A stretch of DNA of 64,000 nucleotides from Sphingobium bisphenolivorans (GCF_000412635.1 NZ_ASTG01000016.1:84658-148657); one strand, 5' to 3'. Shown: positions 16,029-25,588, counted from the first letter of the stretch. Made by a program: numbers and translations. The notes: generated by a model not told the origin, from the letters alone.

Positions 16029-18329
16029 ATGATATCCACAGACACCGATCGCTCGACTGCCCGCCGCCCGTTGCTGAAAGGCGGGGTCGCACTCCTTGCC
16101 CTCTGCGCGACGATCCAGGCGGCACAGGCGAGTGACGCTGCCGCGGATGCATCCGCCGATACCACGGCCGAGATCTTCGTGACCGCGTCGCGGCGTGAGG
16201 AGAGCATTCAGAAAACGCCGATCGCCGTCACCGCGATCGGCGCGGACGGCATCCAGCAGCAGGGCATCTCGACCTTCCGCGATCTGTCGGGGCGCGTGCC
16301 CGGCCTGCTCGCGCCCAAGCGGTCGACCGCCTATACGACGCAAACTTACTCGATCCGCGGCATTGGAGAGATCGATACCTATCCCGAACCATCGGTCGCG
16401 GTTTATGTCGATGACGTCTATCTGGCCCGCACCGTGGGCTCGCTCTACGACACGCCGGACCTTGAACGGGTGGAGGTGCTGCGCGGACCACAGGGTACGC
16501 TCTACGGCCGCAATTCCAGTGCCGGCGCGATCCGCTTCATCACCAAAGACCCGACGGCCGAACATAATCTCTACGTCAGCGCCACTTATGGCAGCTTCGA
16601 CAACCTTGACCTGAAGGCGCGGGTCACCGGCGCGATACTGCCCGACGACAAGCTGAACGCCGCCTTCTCCATCATCCGTCACACGCGCGACGGGTGGCAA
16701 TATAGCGTGCCGCTCAACCGTGACGTCAACGACCTCGACCTCACCATCCTGCGGGGTAAGCTGAAGTCGCAGCTGACCCATCGGCTGACGGTGACGCTGA
16801 GCGGCGACGCGATGTTCGACCGGTCGAGCCAGAGCTACTATACGCCCGTCAACCAGCCGGACGGACAGACCGGCACCGGCCGCAAGACCGATCCCGACCT
16901 CACCTGGTCCGACACGCTGCCCTATAACGCCACGAACGCTTATGGCGGCTCGCTGACGCTGCAATATGAGATCGACGATCACCTCGTCGCCAAGTCGATG
17001 ACCGCCTATCGCGGGATCGATGGTCCGATCTATTATGACAATGACGGTGTCACCGCCATCAAGAGCGATAGCCATGCGAGCTTTCGCCAGTGGCAGAAAA
17101 CCCAGGAATTCAACCTTAACGGCGAGTTTGATCGCCTGAACTTCGTCCTTGGCCTCTATTATTTTCAGGAATGGTTCCACAATCACCGCCTCAGCCAGTC
17201 GGCCGGGGCCACGGTCGATAATATCGGGACGGTGACGCATACCAATAATTGGCTGCGCACCACCAGCTATTCCGCCTACGGTCAGCTCAACTACAAGGCG
17301 ACGGACGCGCTGACGCTGACGATCGGCGGCCGCTGGACTACGGACAGGCGCAAGTTCCGCAACATCGGTCAGCAGGGGACACGCTGGGGGCTGCATGATC
17401 CGCAGGAATGGGGATATGATCCCGATGCCTTCTTCCGCCTCTATCCGACGGGCACATCGGCCAGCAGCAGCTTCACCAGCTTCGACGTGACTGCCAAACC
17501 CAAAAGCTTTTCCAGCTTCACGCCGAAATTTGGCCTGCAGGTGGAATGGTCGCCGCAGATCTTCCAATATCTCTCCTGGTCGCAAGGCTTCAAGTCGGGC
17601 GGCTACGACCTGCGCACTAACACGGTCGCGGGCAGCCAGACACCCTACAAGCCGCAACTGCTCACCACATATGAGATCGGGCTGAAAACGCGCCTGTTCG
17701 GCGATCTGCTGACGGCGAACCTTGCGGTCTTCTACAATGACATCAAGGATTTCCAGGTGCGCGCCACCAGCACGGCGGCGCAGGGTATCGTGACCAACCA
17801 GCTCATCAACGCGGGCAAGGCGGCGAGTTGGGGCGGGGAGCTGGAATTGGCGACATCGCCGGCGGAGGGGCTGAACCTCAGCAGCAGCATTTCCTATCTG
17901 AAGACCCGATATCGCACTTTCACCGCGACGCTGCCTCCCAATGTGGCCGGACGAACGACACTGGTCGGACTGGAATTCCCGCTGTCGCCCAAATGGCAAG
18001 TCGCCGGCTCCGCCAATTACCGCCTGCCGCTGGCAGCGGACGGCGCCTGGCGGATCGGCGTGGACGCGCAATATGAATCGCGGCGGTTCGTCGATCTCTA
18101 CAATACGGCGCAGACTGCGGTGCCCGGTCAGACGTTCGTCAATGGGACGATCAACTACACGACGCAGGATGAAAGCCTGACGACGGGCATAAAGGTCAGC
18201 AACATCTTCGACCTGCGGCGGGGGCAGGCGGGCGGCTATTCGCCGACCAATGCCGGCCTCTACCCGACCTACTATCGGGCTTATAACGAGCCGCGGATGA
18301 TCAATGTGTTCATCAACAAGAATTTCTAG
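16029..18329 (+). CDS. TonB-dependent outer-membrane receptor, probably iron-regulated
   Basis: 766 residues. Signal sequence to about residue 34 ('LLALCATIQAAQASDA'), then 'EIFVTASRREESIQKTPIAV', plug motifs ('YSIRGIGEIDTYPEPSVAVY', 'VEVLRGPQGTLYGRNSSAG') and a barrel ending '...NVFINKNF'. It belongs to the 'LRGPQGTLYGRN' subfamily. GGGGGA precedes the ATG by 5 nt. A Fur-like box lies 54 bp upstream, pointing to iron-responsive expression, although the subfamily also imports organic substrates. Confidence 0.92.
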   Translation: MISTDTDRSTARRPLLKGGVALLALCATIQAAQASDAAADASADTTAEIFVTASRREESIQKTPIAVTAIGADGIQQQGISTFRDLSGRVPGLLAPKRSTAYTTQTYSIRGIGEIDTYPEPSVAVYVDDVYLARTVGSLYDTPDLERVEVLRGPQGTLYGRNSSAGAIRFITKDPTAEHNLYVSATYGSFDNLDLKARVTGAILPDDKLNAAFSIIRHTRDGWQYSVPLNRDVNDLDLTILRGKLKSQLTHRLTVTLSGDAMFDRSSQSYYTPVNQPDGQTGTGRKTDPDLTWSDTLPYNATNAYGGSLTLQYEIDDHLVAKSMTAYRGIDGPIYYDNDGVTAIKSDSHASFRQWQKTQEFNLNGEFDRLNFVLGLYYFQEWFHNHRLSQSAGATVDNIGTVTHTNNWLRTTSYSAYGQLNYKATDALTLTIGGRWTTDRRKFRNIGQQGTRWGLHDPQEWGYDPDAFFRLYPTGTSASSSFTSFDVTAKPKSFSSFTPKFGLQVEWSPQIFQYLSWSQGFKSGGYDLRTNTVAGSQTPYKPQLLTTYEIGLKTRLFGDLLTANLAVFYNDIKDFQVRATSTAAQGIVTNQLINAGKAASWGGELELATSPAEGLNLSSSISYLKTRYRTFTATLPPNVAGRTTLVGLEFPLSPKWQVAGSANYRLPLAADGAWRIGVDAQYESRRFVDLYNTAQTAVPGQTFVNGTINYTTQDESLTTGIKVSNIFDLRRGQAGGYSPTNAGLYPTYYRAYNEPRMINVFINKNF

Positions 18330-18495
18330 ATGATCGCCGCTCCCCTATCCCATTTCACCCGATAGCGCTGACCTGAAGCGAGCGGAGCGCGGCGGAATTG
18401 ATCCGTTCGGCGACCGTGATCAGCCGCGTCGAGAGTCGAGCCGTGAAATTTTCTCGCTCCGCTGCGTTCCGGGATCGATCAGTAGCGGCGCCTGG

Positions 18496-19464
18496 CTAGA
18501 AGAGGATCACCGGTCGGCCCCGAACGCCGCCCGCCTCGAGCAGGCGCTGGGCATCGGCGACACGCTCGGCCGGAAACTCCGCGGCCACGAGCGGCGTGAT
18601 GTGTCCCGCGGTCACAAGCGCCCGCAGTTCCTCCAGCCAGTCCGTCCGTTCGAGCACATCGGGCACCATCACCGGCTTGATGGCTATGCCGCGTTCCGCG
18701 TCGGGACCGTTCCAGCCCCTGACGGGAATGTAGATGCCACCGTCGCGGATCGCGGGGAAAGATGTTTCGGCCAGGAGCGCGGTGTCGAGCAGCATATCGA
18801 CACCCTCGGGCACTGCTTGGCGAACGGACGCGGTGAAGCCCTGCCCGCGTTCCACCACCACATCCGCGCCATAGCCGCGAACAAGATCGAAGTCGGAGAT
18901 CTTGGCATCGGCTACCACGCGCAGCCCGCGCAGCTTCGCGATGACGATCGTGAGATAGGCGAGCCAGCCCGCACCGCCCGTCACGGCAAGCGTCTGTCCG
19001 GGAGAGCGCGCGGCGATTTCGAGTGCATAGAGGGCGGTCAGGCCGTTCATGGGAATGGTCGCGGCCTGGGCGAATGAGATGCCCGTCGGAGCGCGGACTG
19101 CAGAAGCGGCAGGAATGACGATGAAGCTAGCCTGCGCCCCACCTTCAGGGCGCATCGGCGAAACAGTGGCCATCACAGCGTCGCCAACTGCGAGATGATT
19201 GACGCCCGAGCCCACCGACTCGACTGTGCCAGCGGCGTCCATTCCCGGAGTGAGCGGCGGGGGCAAACGGCTGGCGCGGTTAGAACTGCGCAGCAATATG
19301 TCCGTCGGGCTCGACGCCGCAGCGGCGACCCTGATGCGGACCTCGCCCGGCTCAGGCGGCCGGACTGCCCGGTCGGCGAGGGAGACTACTTCATAGCCGC
19401 CGGGACCAGAATAGGTGACGGCCCGGGCGATGACGGTTCCGATGGGATCAGGCTTTTGAGACAT
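18496..19464 (-). CDS. Zinc-independent MDR-family NAD(P)H oxidoreductase (quinone-reductase-like)
   Basis: 322 residues. N-terminal GroES-like domain ('EPGEVRIRVAAAASSPTDILLR', described in part), 'PGMDAAGTVESVG', then a Rossmann fold with 'AVTGGAGWLA'. The catalytic cysteine and structural-zinc cysteines of true alcohol dehydrogenases are absent, so it belongs with the quinone oxidoreductase/enoyl-reductase-like MDRs that use NADPH. 'GAGGAGCCGATCTCC' precedes the ATG. It is the last gene of the minus-strand set beginning at 24288, 80 bp after the SDR. Probable role: reduction of an activated double bond or quinone in the same pathway; substrate unknown. Confidence 0.87.
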   Translation of the reverse strand: MSQKPDPIGTVIARAVTYSGPGGYEVVSLADRAVRPPEPGEVRIRVAAAASSPTDILLRSSNRASRLPPPLTPGMDAAGTVESVGSGVNHLAVGDAVMATVSPMRPEGGAQASFIVIPAASAVRAPTGISFAQAATIPMNGLTALYALEIAARSPGQTLAVTGGAGWLAYLTIVIAKLRGLRVVADAKISDFDLVRGYGADVVVERGQGFTASVRQAVPEGVDMLLDTALLAETSFPAIRDGGIYIPVRGWNGPDAERGIAIKPVMVPDVLERTDWLEELRALVTAGHITPLVAAEFPAERVADAQRLLEAGGVRGRPVILF

Positions 19465-19544
19465 GGAGATCGGCTCCTCGAAAAATAATACATCGCCTCG
19501 TCGGGAGGGGACGCACGGCGTTCATGATATGCGACCGCTCGTCG

Positions 19545-20312
19545 TCAATTGGCGGTGAAGCCGCCGTCGACCGGCAGCGCTACGCCGTGGACGAAGCTGG
19601 CGCCGGAGCTGGAGAGCCACATCACAGCCGCCGCTACCTCTTCCGGTTCACCAAGGCGGCCGATGACCTGGAGACGCATGATGTCATCCATCGCTTCGGG
19701 TTGGGTTGCCAGCATGCTCGCGACCATGGGCGTGTTGATGGTCGAAGGGCAGACCGCATTTATCCGGATGCCCTGTTTCGCATAGCGCAGCGCGGCGCTT
19801 TTGGTCAGGCCCACGACGCCGTGCTTGGTGGCGTTATAGGCGGCGAGGTCAAGGTTCCCAACAAGGCCGCCTGCCGAGGCCATGTTGACGATCGTGCCGC
19901 TTTTCTGCGTGCGCATCTGCTTGAGCTCATGCTTCATGCAGGCCCAAAGGCCGCGCAGGTTGATCGCGGCGACGCGGTCGAAGTCGGCGGCATCCTGGTC
20001 CGCGAGGTCGACCGCCGGCGCCTGCACGCCGGCATTGTTGAACGCCATGTCGAGCCTGCCGAATTCCGCCGCAGTCCGGCCGATCGCGTCAGCAACCTGG
20101 GTTTCATCGCTGACGTCGCAGGCGATACCGACCGCCTTGCCGCCATCGGCAACGATCCGATCGGCCTCGGCGGCGACCTTCGCTGCCTGCACGTCAGTCA
20201 ACACCACGGCGGCACCCGCCCGGGCATAGGCTTGCGCGGCGGCAAGACCCATGCCCTGGCTGGCGCCCGTCACGAACGCGACCTTGCCCTTGAAATCATA
20301 GGTGGGGTTCAT
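19545..20312 (-). CDS. Short-chain dehydrogenase/reductase
   Basis: 255 residues with TGASQGMG near residue 15, 'NNAG', the serine of 'NMASAGG', the catalytic 'YNATK' and the terminal 'LPVDGGFTAN'. The start at 20312 is chosen because AGGAGT lies upstream and the Rossmann strand then begins at the expected distance. It is the fifth gene of the minus-strand set, 91 bp after the Zn-alcohol dehydrogenase. Glucose-1-dehydrogenase/3-oxoacyl-reductase-like by pattern; substrate unknown. Confidence 0.9.
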   Translation of the reverse strand: MNPTYDFKGKVAFVTGASQGMGLAAAQAYARAGAAVVLTDVQAAKVAAEADRIVADGGKAVGIACDVSDETQVADAIGRTAAEFGRLDMAFNNAGVQAPAVDLADQDAADFDRVAAINLRGLWACMKHELKQMRTQKSGTIVNMASAGGLVGNLDLAAYNATKHGVVGLTKSAALRYAKQGIRINAVCPSTINTPMVASMLATQPEAMDDIMRLQVIGRLGEPEEVAAAVMWLSSSGASFVHGVALPVDGGFTAN

Positions 20313-20403
20313 CGCATTTACTCCTGATCGTCGGACGGGCGCCGGCATCTCGGCCCTATCGACTGGATGTGAGGAGCGGCTTTATTGGCTGCCCTCGGCT
20401 GGG

Positions 20404-21438
20404 TCAGGGACGGATCAGTACCTTGAGTGCCTCACGCTCATTCATCGCGCGATAGCCATCCGGCACGCCGTCGAGGTCGACCGTACGGTCGAACACAAGG
20501 CCGGGCTCTATGCGGCCGTCCAGGATGTCGGGCAGCAGTTCGTCGATATATGCTCGTACGGGCGCGGGCCCACCAGCGACGATCACATTCTGGTAGAAGG
20601 CGGGGCGGGTGTTGGGTACCGCGTCATAATGCGGAAGTCCGACGCGTCCAATGGCGCCACCTGCCCGCACGATGCCGAGCGAAGTCACAATCGCAGGCTC
20701 CGATCCGACGCATTCCAGCACGGACTGGACGCCATAGCCGCCGGTCAGTTCGCGAACCCGCGCGATCGCTTCGTCGCCGCGTTCGCTCACCACATCGGTC
20801 GCGCCGAAGCGCCGCGCAAGGTCGATCCTGTCCTGATGCCGGCCCATGATGATGATCTGTTCGGCCCCTATCCGCTTGGCCGCAATCACGCCGCACAGGC
20901 CCACCGCGCCATCACCCACGATCGCGACGCTGCCGCCGCGACGGACGCGGGCGGTCACTGCCGCATGGTGTCCGGTGCCCATCACATCGGAAAGGGTTAG
21001 GAGCGACGGCATGAGCGCGTCGTCCTCGCCGATGTCGAGGGGGTAAAGCGTGCCGTCGGCGTTGGGAATGCGCAGCGCCTCGGCCTGGGCTCCGCCAAGC
21101 CCGGTGCCGCTGCCGAAGAAGTTCACCTGGACACAGGCGGTCTGAAGACCCTCTTCGCAAAACAGGCAGGTGCCGTCGGAATCCGCGAAGGGCATGATAA
21201 CGACTTGCCCAGGTTTGATCCGCTGGACGTCGCTGCCGACGTCAAGGACGACGCCGACCGCTTCATGGCCCATGCACTGATGAGCCACGTTCGGACCGTC
21301 ATTATAGGGCCACAGGTCGCTGCCGCAGATACAGGCGCGCGTGATCCGGATGACGGCATCGGTGGGCTGTTCGATCGTGGCGTCCGGGACATTCTCGATC
21401 CGAACGTCCCGTGCGCCGGGCATGGTGGTCGCGCGCAT
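20404..21438 (-). CDS. Zinc-dependent alcohol dehydrogenase family protein
   Basis: 344 residues. Catalytic zinc ligands C38 ('ACICGSD') and H58-E59 ('GHEAVG'); the nucleotide-binding glycines follow ('VAIVGDGAVGLCG'). The structural-zinc lobe is incomplete: C91, C94 and C102 are present but the third position of the usual C-x2-C-x2-C-x7-C pattern is glycine, so the second zinc may be lost or bound differently. 'GGGGAGA' precedes the ATG. The gene starts 3 bp after the cupin stop, so it is in one operon with the MFS, hydrolase and cupin genes. Substrate unknown. Confidence 0.9.
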   Translation of the reverse strand: MRATTMPGARDVRIENVPDATIEQPTDAVIRITRACICGSDLWPYNDGPNVAHQCMGHEAVGVVLDVGSDVQRIKPGQVVIMPFADSDGTCLFCEEGLQTACVQVNFFGSGTGLGGAQAEALRIPNADGTLYPLDIGEDDALMPSLLTLSDVMGTGHHAAVTARVRRGGSVAIVGDGAVGLCGVIAAKRIGAEQIIIMGRHQDRIDLARRFGATDVVSERGDEAIARVRELTGGYGVQSVLECVGSEPAIVTSLGIVRAGGAIGRVGLPHYDAVPNTRPAFYQNVIVAGGPAPVRAYIDELLPDILDGRIEPGLVFDRTVDLDGVPDGYRAMNEREALKVLIRP

Positions 21439-21441
21439 GCT

Positions 21442-21864
21442 TTATCTCCCCGAATTCAAAGCCGAAGGGCCGGCAAGATATTCCTCGTCGGTGACATGGT
21501 CCAGCCAGGTGACGGGCGAGCCGTCCTTGCTTTCCTGGATCGCGATATGGGTCATGCCCGTCGTTGGCGTGGCGCCGTGCCAGTGCTTCTTGTCCTTGGG
21601 ACACCAGATCTGGTCGCCGGCACGGAACTCGTGAATCTCGCCGCCCTCGACCTGTGTCCAGCCGATCCCCTCCGTCACGATCAGCGTCTGGCCGAGCGGG
21701 TGCCTGTGCCAGGCAGTGCGGGCGCCTGGCTCGAAATGGACGATGGCGCCCCCCACGCGGGACGGCTCGTGGCGCTGGAACTGGCCCGTGATAGTGACCT
21801 TACCCGTGAAGAACTCGGCCGGGCCGTCAATGGTTTTCAGGTCAGCCTTGCGTGTGATTTCCAT
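21442..21864 (-). CDS. Cupin protein of the Mn-dependent hydroxynitrile-lyase (GtHNL) type
   Basis: 140 residues from the ATG at 21864, chosen because AAGGAGT lies 7 nt before it. With this start the numbering coincides with that of the bacterial cupin hydroxynitrile lyase of Granulicella tundricola: metal ligands H53, H55, Q59 and H94, and active-site neighbours A40, V42, H106 and Q110, are all at the same positions (from memory of that enzyme). An upstream in-frame ATG (21966), 4 nt after the hydrolase stop, would give a form with a signal-peptide-like leader ('VIALTLWLLGSTTASA') but lacks a ribosome-binding site. The family cleaves or forms cyanohydrins in vitro; the natural role is unclear, and such cupins often sit beside dehydrogenases and hydrolases, as here. 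Confidence 0.85.
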   Translation of the reverse strand: MEITRKADLKTIDGPAEFFTGKVTITGQFQRHEPSRVGGAIVHFEPGARTAWHRHPLGQTLIVTEGIGWTQVEGGEIHEFRAGDQIWCPKDKKHWHGATPTTGMTHIAIQESKDGSPVTWLDHVTDEEYLAGPSALNSGR

Positions 21865-21970
21865 GATTGGAACTCCTTGTGCTGGAGGGGAGCCGTCCGG
21901 CTTCGCGCTCGCCGTTGTCGAGCCGAGGAGCCAGAGAGTGAGTGCGATGACGCGATGCGGTCTCATCGCA

Positions 21971-23062
21971 TCATACCAGATGCCGGCGGAAGAAGCCGTC
22001 GAGCTTGTCCCAGGGTATGAGGTCGACGCGGTCGTACAGATCGACATGTCCTGCACCCTTTACCCAGGCGAGTTCCTTTGGTTCGGCGGCTCTCGCAAAT
22101 GCGTCCTCGCTGAACTCCCGGCTGTGGGCCTCGTTCCCGGCGATGAAGAGCATGGGCCGGGGCGAGATCGTATCGATATCGTTGAACGGATAGAAGTTCA
22201 TGAACTTGACGTTGCTCGTCAGCGTCGGGTGGGTCGTCGTAAGCGGCGAACCGTTCTTCGGAGTGAACTCGCCGCGTGGCGTCCGGTAGAAATCGTAAAA
22301 CTCACGCTGGATCGGGTCTGTCTGCGGGGTCAGTTCATGCGTGCAGCCGCCGGTATATCCGATCCTACCACCGGCGAATTCGACGTCCCGCTGGTTGGCG
22401 GCGGCGGCTATGAACGACTTGCGCTGATCGACTGACACGCCCTTGCCCAAGCCGCTACGGTTGGCCGCGCCCATGTCGTACATGCTCACTGTCGCGATCG
22501 CCCGAAGCCGAGGATCGATCTTGGCGGCGCTGATCGCGAAGCTGCCGCTGCCGCAGATGCCGATAACGCCGATAGCATCCTTGTCCACCAGCGGCTGGGT
22601 GCCGAGAAAGTCGGCCGCGGCGCTGAATGCTTCCGCATACATGTCGGGCGATACCGCATTGCGGGGCGCGCCCTCGCTTTCGCCCCAGAATGGCAGATCG
22701 ATCGAGAGCGTGATGAAACCGCGCTCCGCCATCTTGGTCGCATAGAGATTGGCGCTCTGCTCCTTCACCGCGCCCATGGGATGGCCAACGATGATGGCGG
22801 GATGCCGAGTGCCGCGCGCAACCGTTTTGGGCGCGAACAGGTTGCCGGCGATTTTCATCCGGAACTGGTCGCTGAAGGTGACCTTGTCGATTGTCACCTT
22901 GTCGCTGACATAGAAATTGTCTGCATCTTTGATCATGGTTCTTGCCTCTGCGATTGGGGAGGTGAGGATGGGCAGGCAGAGTGCCGTGACACCTGCTCCG
23001 CGCAGCATCGTGCGACGATCGAGCTCCAGCGCGCTCCGGTGAGTGGCGTTGGCGGTGATCAT
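21971..23062 (-). CDS. Tat-exported alpha/beta hydrolase (dienelactone-hydrolase/YcjY-like)
   Basis: 363 residues. The N-terminus has a twin-arginine signal ('LDRRTMLRG', R16-R17) and a hydrophobic stretch ending 'SPIAEA', predicting periplasmic export in folded form. The alpha/beta-hydrolase fold shows 'IIVGHPMGAVKEQ' (oxyanion region), a nucleophile elbow 'GICGSGS' (residues 168-174, nucleophile C170 or S172 depending on alignment) and the histidine in 'GAGHVDLYD'. The ATG overlaps the MFS stop (ATGA at 23062-23059). Family members are esterases or lactonases; the substrate is unknown. Confidence 0.88.
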   Translation of the reverse strand: MITANATHRSALELDRRTMLRGAGVTALCLPILTSPIAEARTMIKDADNFYVSDKVTIDKVTFSDQFRMKIAGNLFAPKTVARGTRHPAIIVGHPMGAVKEQSANLYATKMAERGFITLSIDLPFWGESEGAPRNAVSPDMYAEAFSAAADFLGTQPLVDKDAIGVIGICGSGSFAISAAKIDPRLRAIATVSMYDMGAANRSGLGKGVSVDQRKSFIAAAANQRDVEFAGGRIGYTGGCTHELTPQTDPIQREFYDFYRTPRGEFTPKNGSPLTTTHPTLTSNVKFMNFYPFNDIDTISPRPMLFIAGNEAHSREFSEDAFARAAEPKELAWVKGAGHVDLYDRVDLIPWDKLDGFFRRHLV

Positions 23063-24288
23063 GCCGTTGCTCCTGCCAATGTGTTCTTCATCGCCCGCCT
23101 TGCGCTCGTCGCTCCCACCAGGGCTGATGCGCCGAGCAGGACGGCAGCAGCGATGAAGGTAGCGCGGTAGCCGCCCGTGTCGAACAGCAGGCCGCCGCCC
23201 GCTGCGCCCAAGGTGATCGCGAGCTGGATGACCGCGACCATCAGTCCGCCGCCGGCCTCCGCATCATCGGGCAAGGCGCGGCTGAGCCAGGTCCACCAGG
23301 CGACCGGCACGGCGGTTCCGATCATGCCCCAGGCGGCGAGCAGCAGGGCGGTGGCTGTGGGAACGGTGCCGAGCAGTGTGAGCGCAAGCGCGATACCCGC
23401 CATCAGGAGCGGCGTGAGCATGAGGATGGCGGCAAGACTGGCAGCGATGGCGCGACCGATCAGCCACGTCCCCAACAATCCCGCCCCGCCCATCATGAAC
23501 AATATCAGCGAGAGAAGCGAGACGCTCAGGCCGGTGGTGCCTTCGAGAAACGGCCGGAGATAGGTGAACAGGGCGAACTGGCCCATGAACAGCAGCGCGA
23601 CTGCCAGCATTCCGCCGCGAGTCACCGGGCGGGCCAGCAGACCGAGCGCGTTGGCGTCCGACCCATTGCGATCGGAGGGCATTGCCGGCAGCGTCAGCCA
23701 TTGCCATGCAAAGGTGACGGCAGCGAGCGGAACGACGGCGAAGAAGGCGCCCCGCCACCCGATAAATTGGCCGAGGAAGCTGCCGAGCGGCGCCGCGATC
23801 GTCGTCGCAAGCGCGTTTCCGCCATTAAGCATTGCAAGTGCGCGCGGCACCTGATCCTCTGGCACGAGGCGCATGACCGTGGCGGCAGACATCGACCAGA
23901 AGCCCCCGATCACGACGCCAATCAGGGCGCGACCGATCATCAGCACAGTGTAACTGGGGGCAAGCGCTACGGTGACGCCCGATGCCAGCATCAATGCTGT
24001 AAGGCCAAGCAGCAGGCGGCGGCGGTCGATCCCGCGGGCGATCGTGGCGATCGACAGGCTGGCGATGACGGCGAACAGCCCGGAGATGGAGATGGCCTGC
24101 CCGGCCGCGCCCTCGCTAAGATGGAGGTCCGACGCAATCGGGGTCAGGATACTGATCGGCATGAACTCCGATGCGATCAGTGTTGAAACGCAAAGTGTCA
24201 GGGCGAAAACGGCGCTCCAGCCCGAGCGCGGCTCAACATCCATCTCTGTGGAGGTCGGCGGTTCCGAGATGCCGGCGGTGTGAGCCAT
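23059..24288 (-). CDS. MFS transporter, DHA1 (AraJ/YdhP-like)
   Basis: 409 residues, about 12 hydrophobic segments. The first reads 'SAVFALTLCVSTLIASEFMP', the motif typical of sugar/purine efflux DHA1 members; the motif-A region carries 'ARGIDRRRLLLG', and 'GRALIGVVIGGFWSMSAA' follows. It is the first gene of the minus-strand operon; the hydrolase, cupin and Zn-ADH follow without gaps, so it probably exports or imports a related small compound. 'GAGGC' lies before the ATG. Confidence 0.9.
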   Translation of the reverse strand: MAHTAGISEPPTSTEMDVEPRSGWSAVFALTLCVSTLIASEFMPISILTPIASDLHLSEGAAGQAISISGLFAVIASLSIATIARGIDRRRLLLGLTALMLASGVTVALAPSYTVLMIGRALIGVVIGGFWSMSAATVMRLVPEDQVPRALAMLNGGNALATTIAAPLGSFLGQFIGWRGAFFAVVPLAAVTFAWQWLTLPAMPSDRNGSDANALGLLARPVTRGGMLAVALLFMGQFALFTYLRPFLEGTTGLSVSLLSLILFMMGGAGLLGTWLIGRAIAASLAAILMLTPLLMAGIALALTLLGTVPTATALLLAAWGMIGTAVPVAWWTWLSRALPDDAEAGGGLMVAVIQLAITLGAAGGGLLFDTGGYRATFIAAAVLLGASALVGATSARRAMKNTLAGATA

Positions 24289-24442
24289 GTACGAGCCTCA
24301 ATGTCAAATGATCCCACGACATCAGTCGCGGTCGAGATCTCGCATATAGCCGAAGCTTTCAGGCGAAATTAGTCCTTCACGGATTGATGCGTCGTTGAGC
24401 TGTGCTCAACACACTTGGTGGAACGATCAGCGTGCGGGCGAT

Positions 24443-24476
24443 GGCAGGGCATTATGCGACTACATATTGCCCTGCC
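24443..24476 (-). terminator. Hairpin after the tartrate/malate dehydrogenase gene
   Basis: GGCAGGGCA (24443-24451) and TGCCCTGCC (24468-24476), perfect 9-bp arms and a 16-nt loop, 7 bp past the stop codon at 24484. There is no T-run, so it may act as an mRNA 3' stabiliser or a weak terminator. Confidence 0.5.
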
Positions 24477-24483
24477 AAAGCCA

Positions 24484-25560
24484 TCACCGCACGGCGGCTG
24501 CAATTGCGGCGGCGCATTCTTCCGTATTGGCAGTGCCGCCCAGATCGCGCGTGCGCAGATTGTCCTGAGCCAGCACCTCCTCGATCGCAGACACGACCGC
24601 CGCGGCGGCATCGGTTTCGCCCAGATGGTCGAGCATCATGGCGCCGCACCAGATCTGACCTACCGGATTGGCGATGCCCTTGCCGGCGATGTCGGGAGCC
24701 GAGCCGTGGACCGGCTCGAACAGGGATGGCTTGGATCGGTCGGGATTGATGTTGCCGCAGGGCGCGATGCCGATCGTGCCGGTGCAGGCTGGGCCTAGGT
24801 CGGACAGGATATCGCCGAACAGGTTGGAGGCGACGACGACGTCGAAGCGGTCCGGGTTCATCACGAACTGCGCGGCGAGAATGTCGATATGATATTTGTC
24901 CGAGCGGACCTCGGGATAATTTTTCGCCATTTCCTCGACTCGGCCATCCCACCAGGGCATGGTAATGGCGATACCGTTGGACTTGGTGGCCGAAGTGATG
25001 TGCTTCTTCGGACGCGCCTGGGCGAGATCAAAGGCATATTTCAGGAGGCGGTCGGTGCCGAAGCGCGTCATCACCGTCTCCTGCAGCACGATCTCGCGGT
25101 CGGTGCCGGGGAAGGAGATGCCGCCGATAGCCGAATATTCGCCCTCGGTATTCTCGCGCACGATCATCATGTCGATGTCGCCGGGCTTGCGGCCCGCCAG
25201 CGGGCAGGGGACGCCCGGCATCAGGCGAACCGGGCGCAGGTTGACATATTGGTCATATTCGCGGCGGAACTGGATCAGCGAGCCCCAGAGCGAGATATGG
25301 TCGGGCACGGTGTCGGGCCAGCCGACCGCGCCGAAATAAATGGCGTCGGCGTCGCCGATCTGCGCCTTCCAATCATCAGGCATCATCTGACCATGTTCGG
25401 CATAATATTCGCAGCAGGCGAAATCATGCCATTGCTGCTCGATGGTAAAGCCATAAGCGGCGGCGGCGGCTTCCAGCACCTGGATGCCGCCGGGCACGAC
25501 TTCCTTGCCGATACCATCGCCGGGAATGACGGCGATGCGATAGCTTTTCTTCTCACTCAT
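24484..25560 (-). CDS. ttuC: Tartrate dehydrogenase / D-malate dehydrogenase (decarboxylating)
   Basis: 358 residues. Isopropylmalate/isocitrate-dehydrogenase superfamily: 'IAVIPGDGIGKEV' at the N-terminus, 'RENTEGEY' (substrate loop of the TtuC/DmlA group), 'TSATKSNGIAITMP' with the catalytic lysine, 'NLFGDILSDLG' with the metal aspartates, and 'FEPVHGSAPDIAGKGIANPVG'. It oxidises D-malate or tartrate with NAD+, giving pyruvate and CO2 or oxaloglycolate, in the cytoplasm. 'AAGGAACATAGG' precedes the ATG. Only 28 bp downstream of the GabD-like gene, so in one transcript. It feeds a 2-hydroxydicarboxylate product of the cluster into central metabolism (inference). Confidence 0.92.
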   Translation of the reverse strand: MSEKKSYRIAVIPGDGIGKEVVPGGIQVLEAAAAAYGFTIEQQWHDFACCEYYAEHGQMMPDDWKAQIGDADAIYFGAVGWPDTVPDHISLWGSLIQFRREYDQYVNLRPVRLMPGVPCPLAGRKPGDIDMMIVRENTEGEYSAIGGISFPGTDREIVLQETVMTRFGTDRLLKYAFDLAQARPKKHITSATKSNGIAITMPWWDGRVEEMAKNYPEVRSDKYHIDILAAQFVMNPDRFDVVVASNLFGDILSDLGPACTGTIGIAPCGNINPDRSKPSLFEPVHGSAPDIAGKGIANPVGQIWCGAMMLDHLGETDAAAAVVSAIEEVLAQDNLRTRDLGGTANTEECAAAIAAAVR

Positions 25561-25588
25561 CCTATGTTCCTTGTGGATATGATCTGCG

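Noticed and set aside
18330..18495. Possible hairpin between a TBDR and the MDR oxidoreductase (AGCGGAGC / GCTCCGCT)
   Set aside because: The arms are about 75 bp apart with no T-run; not convincing as a terminator.
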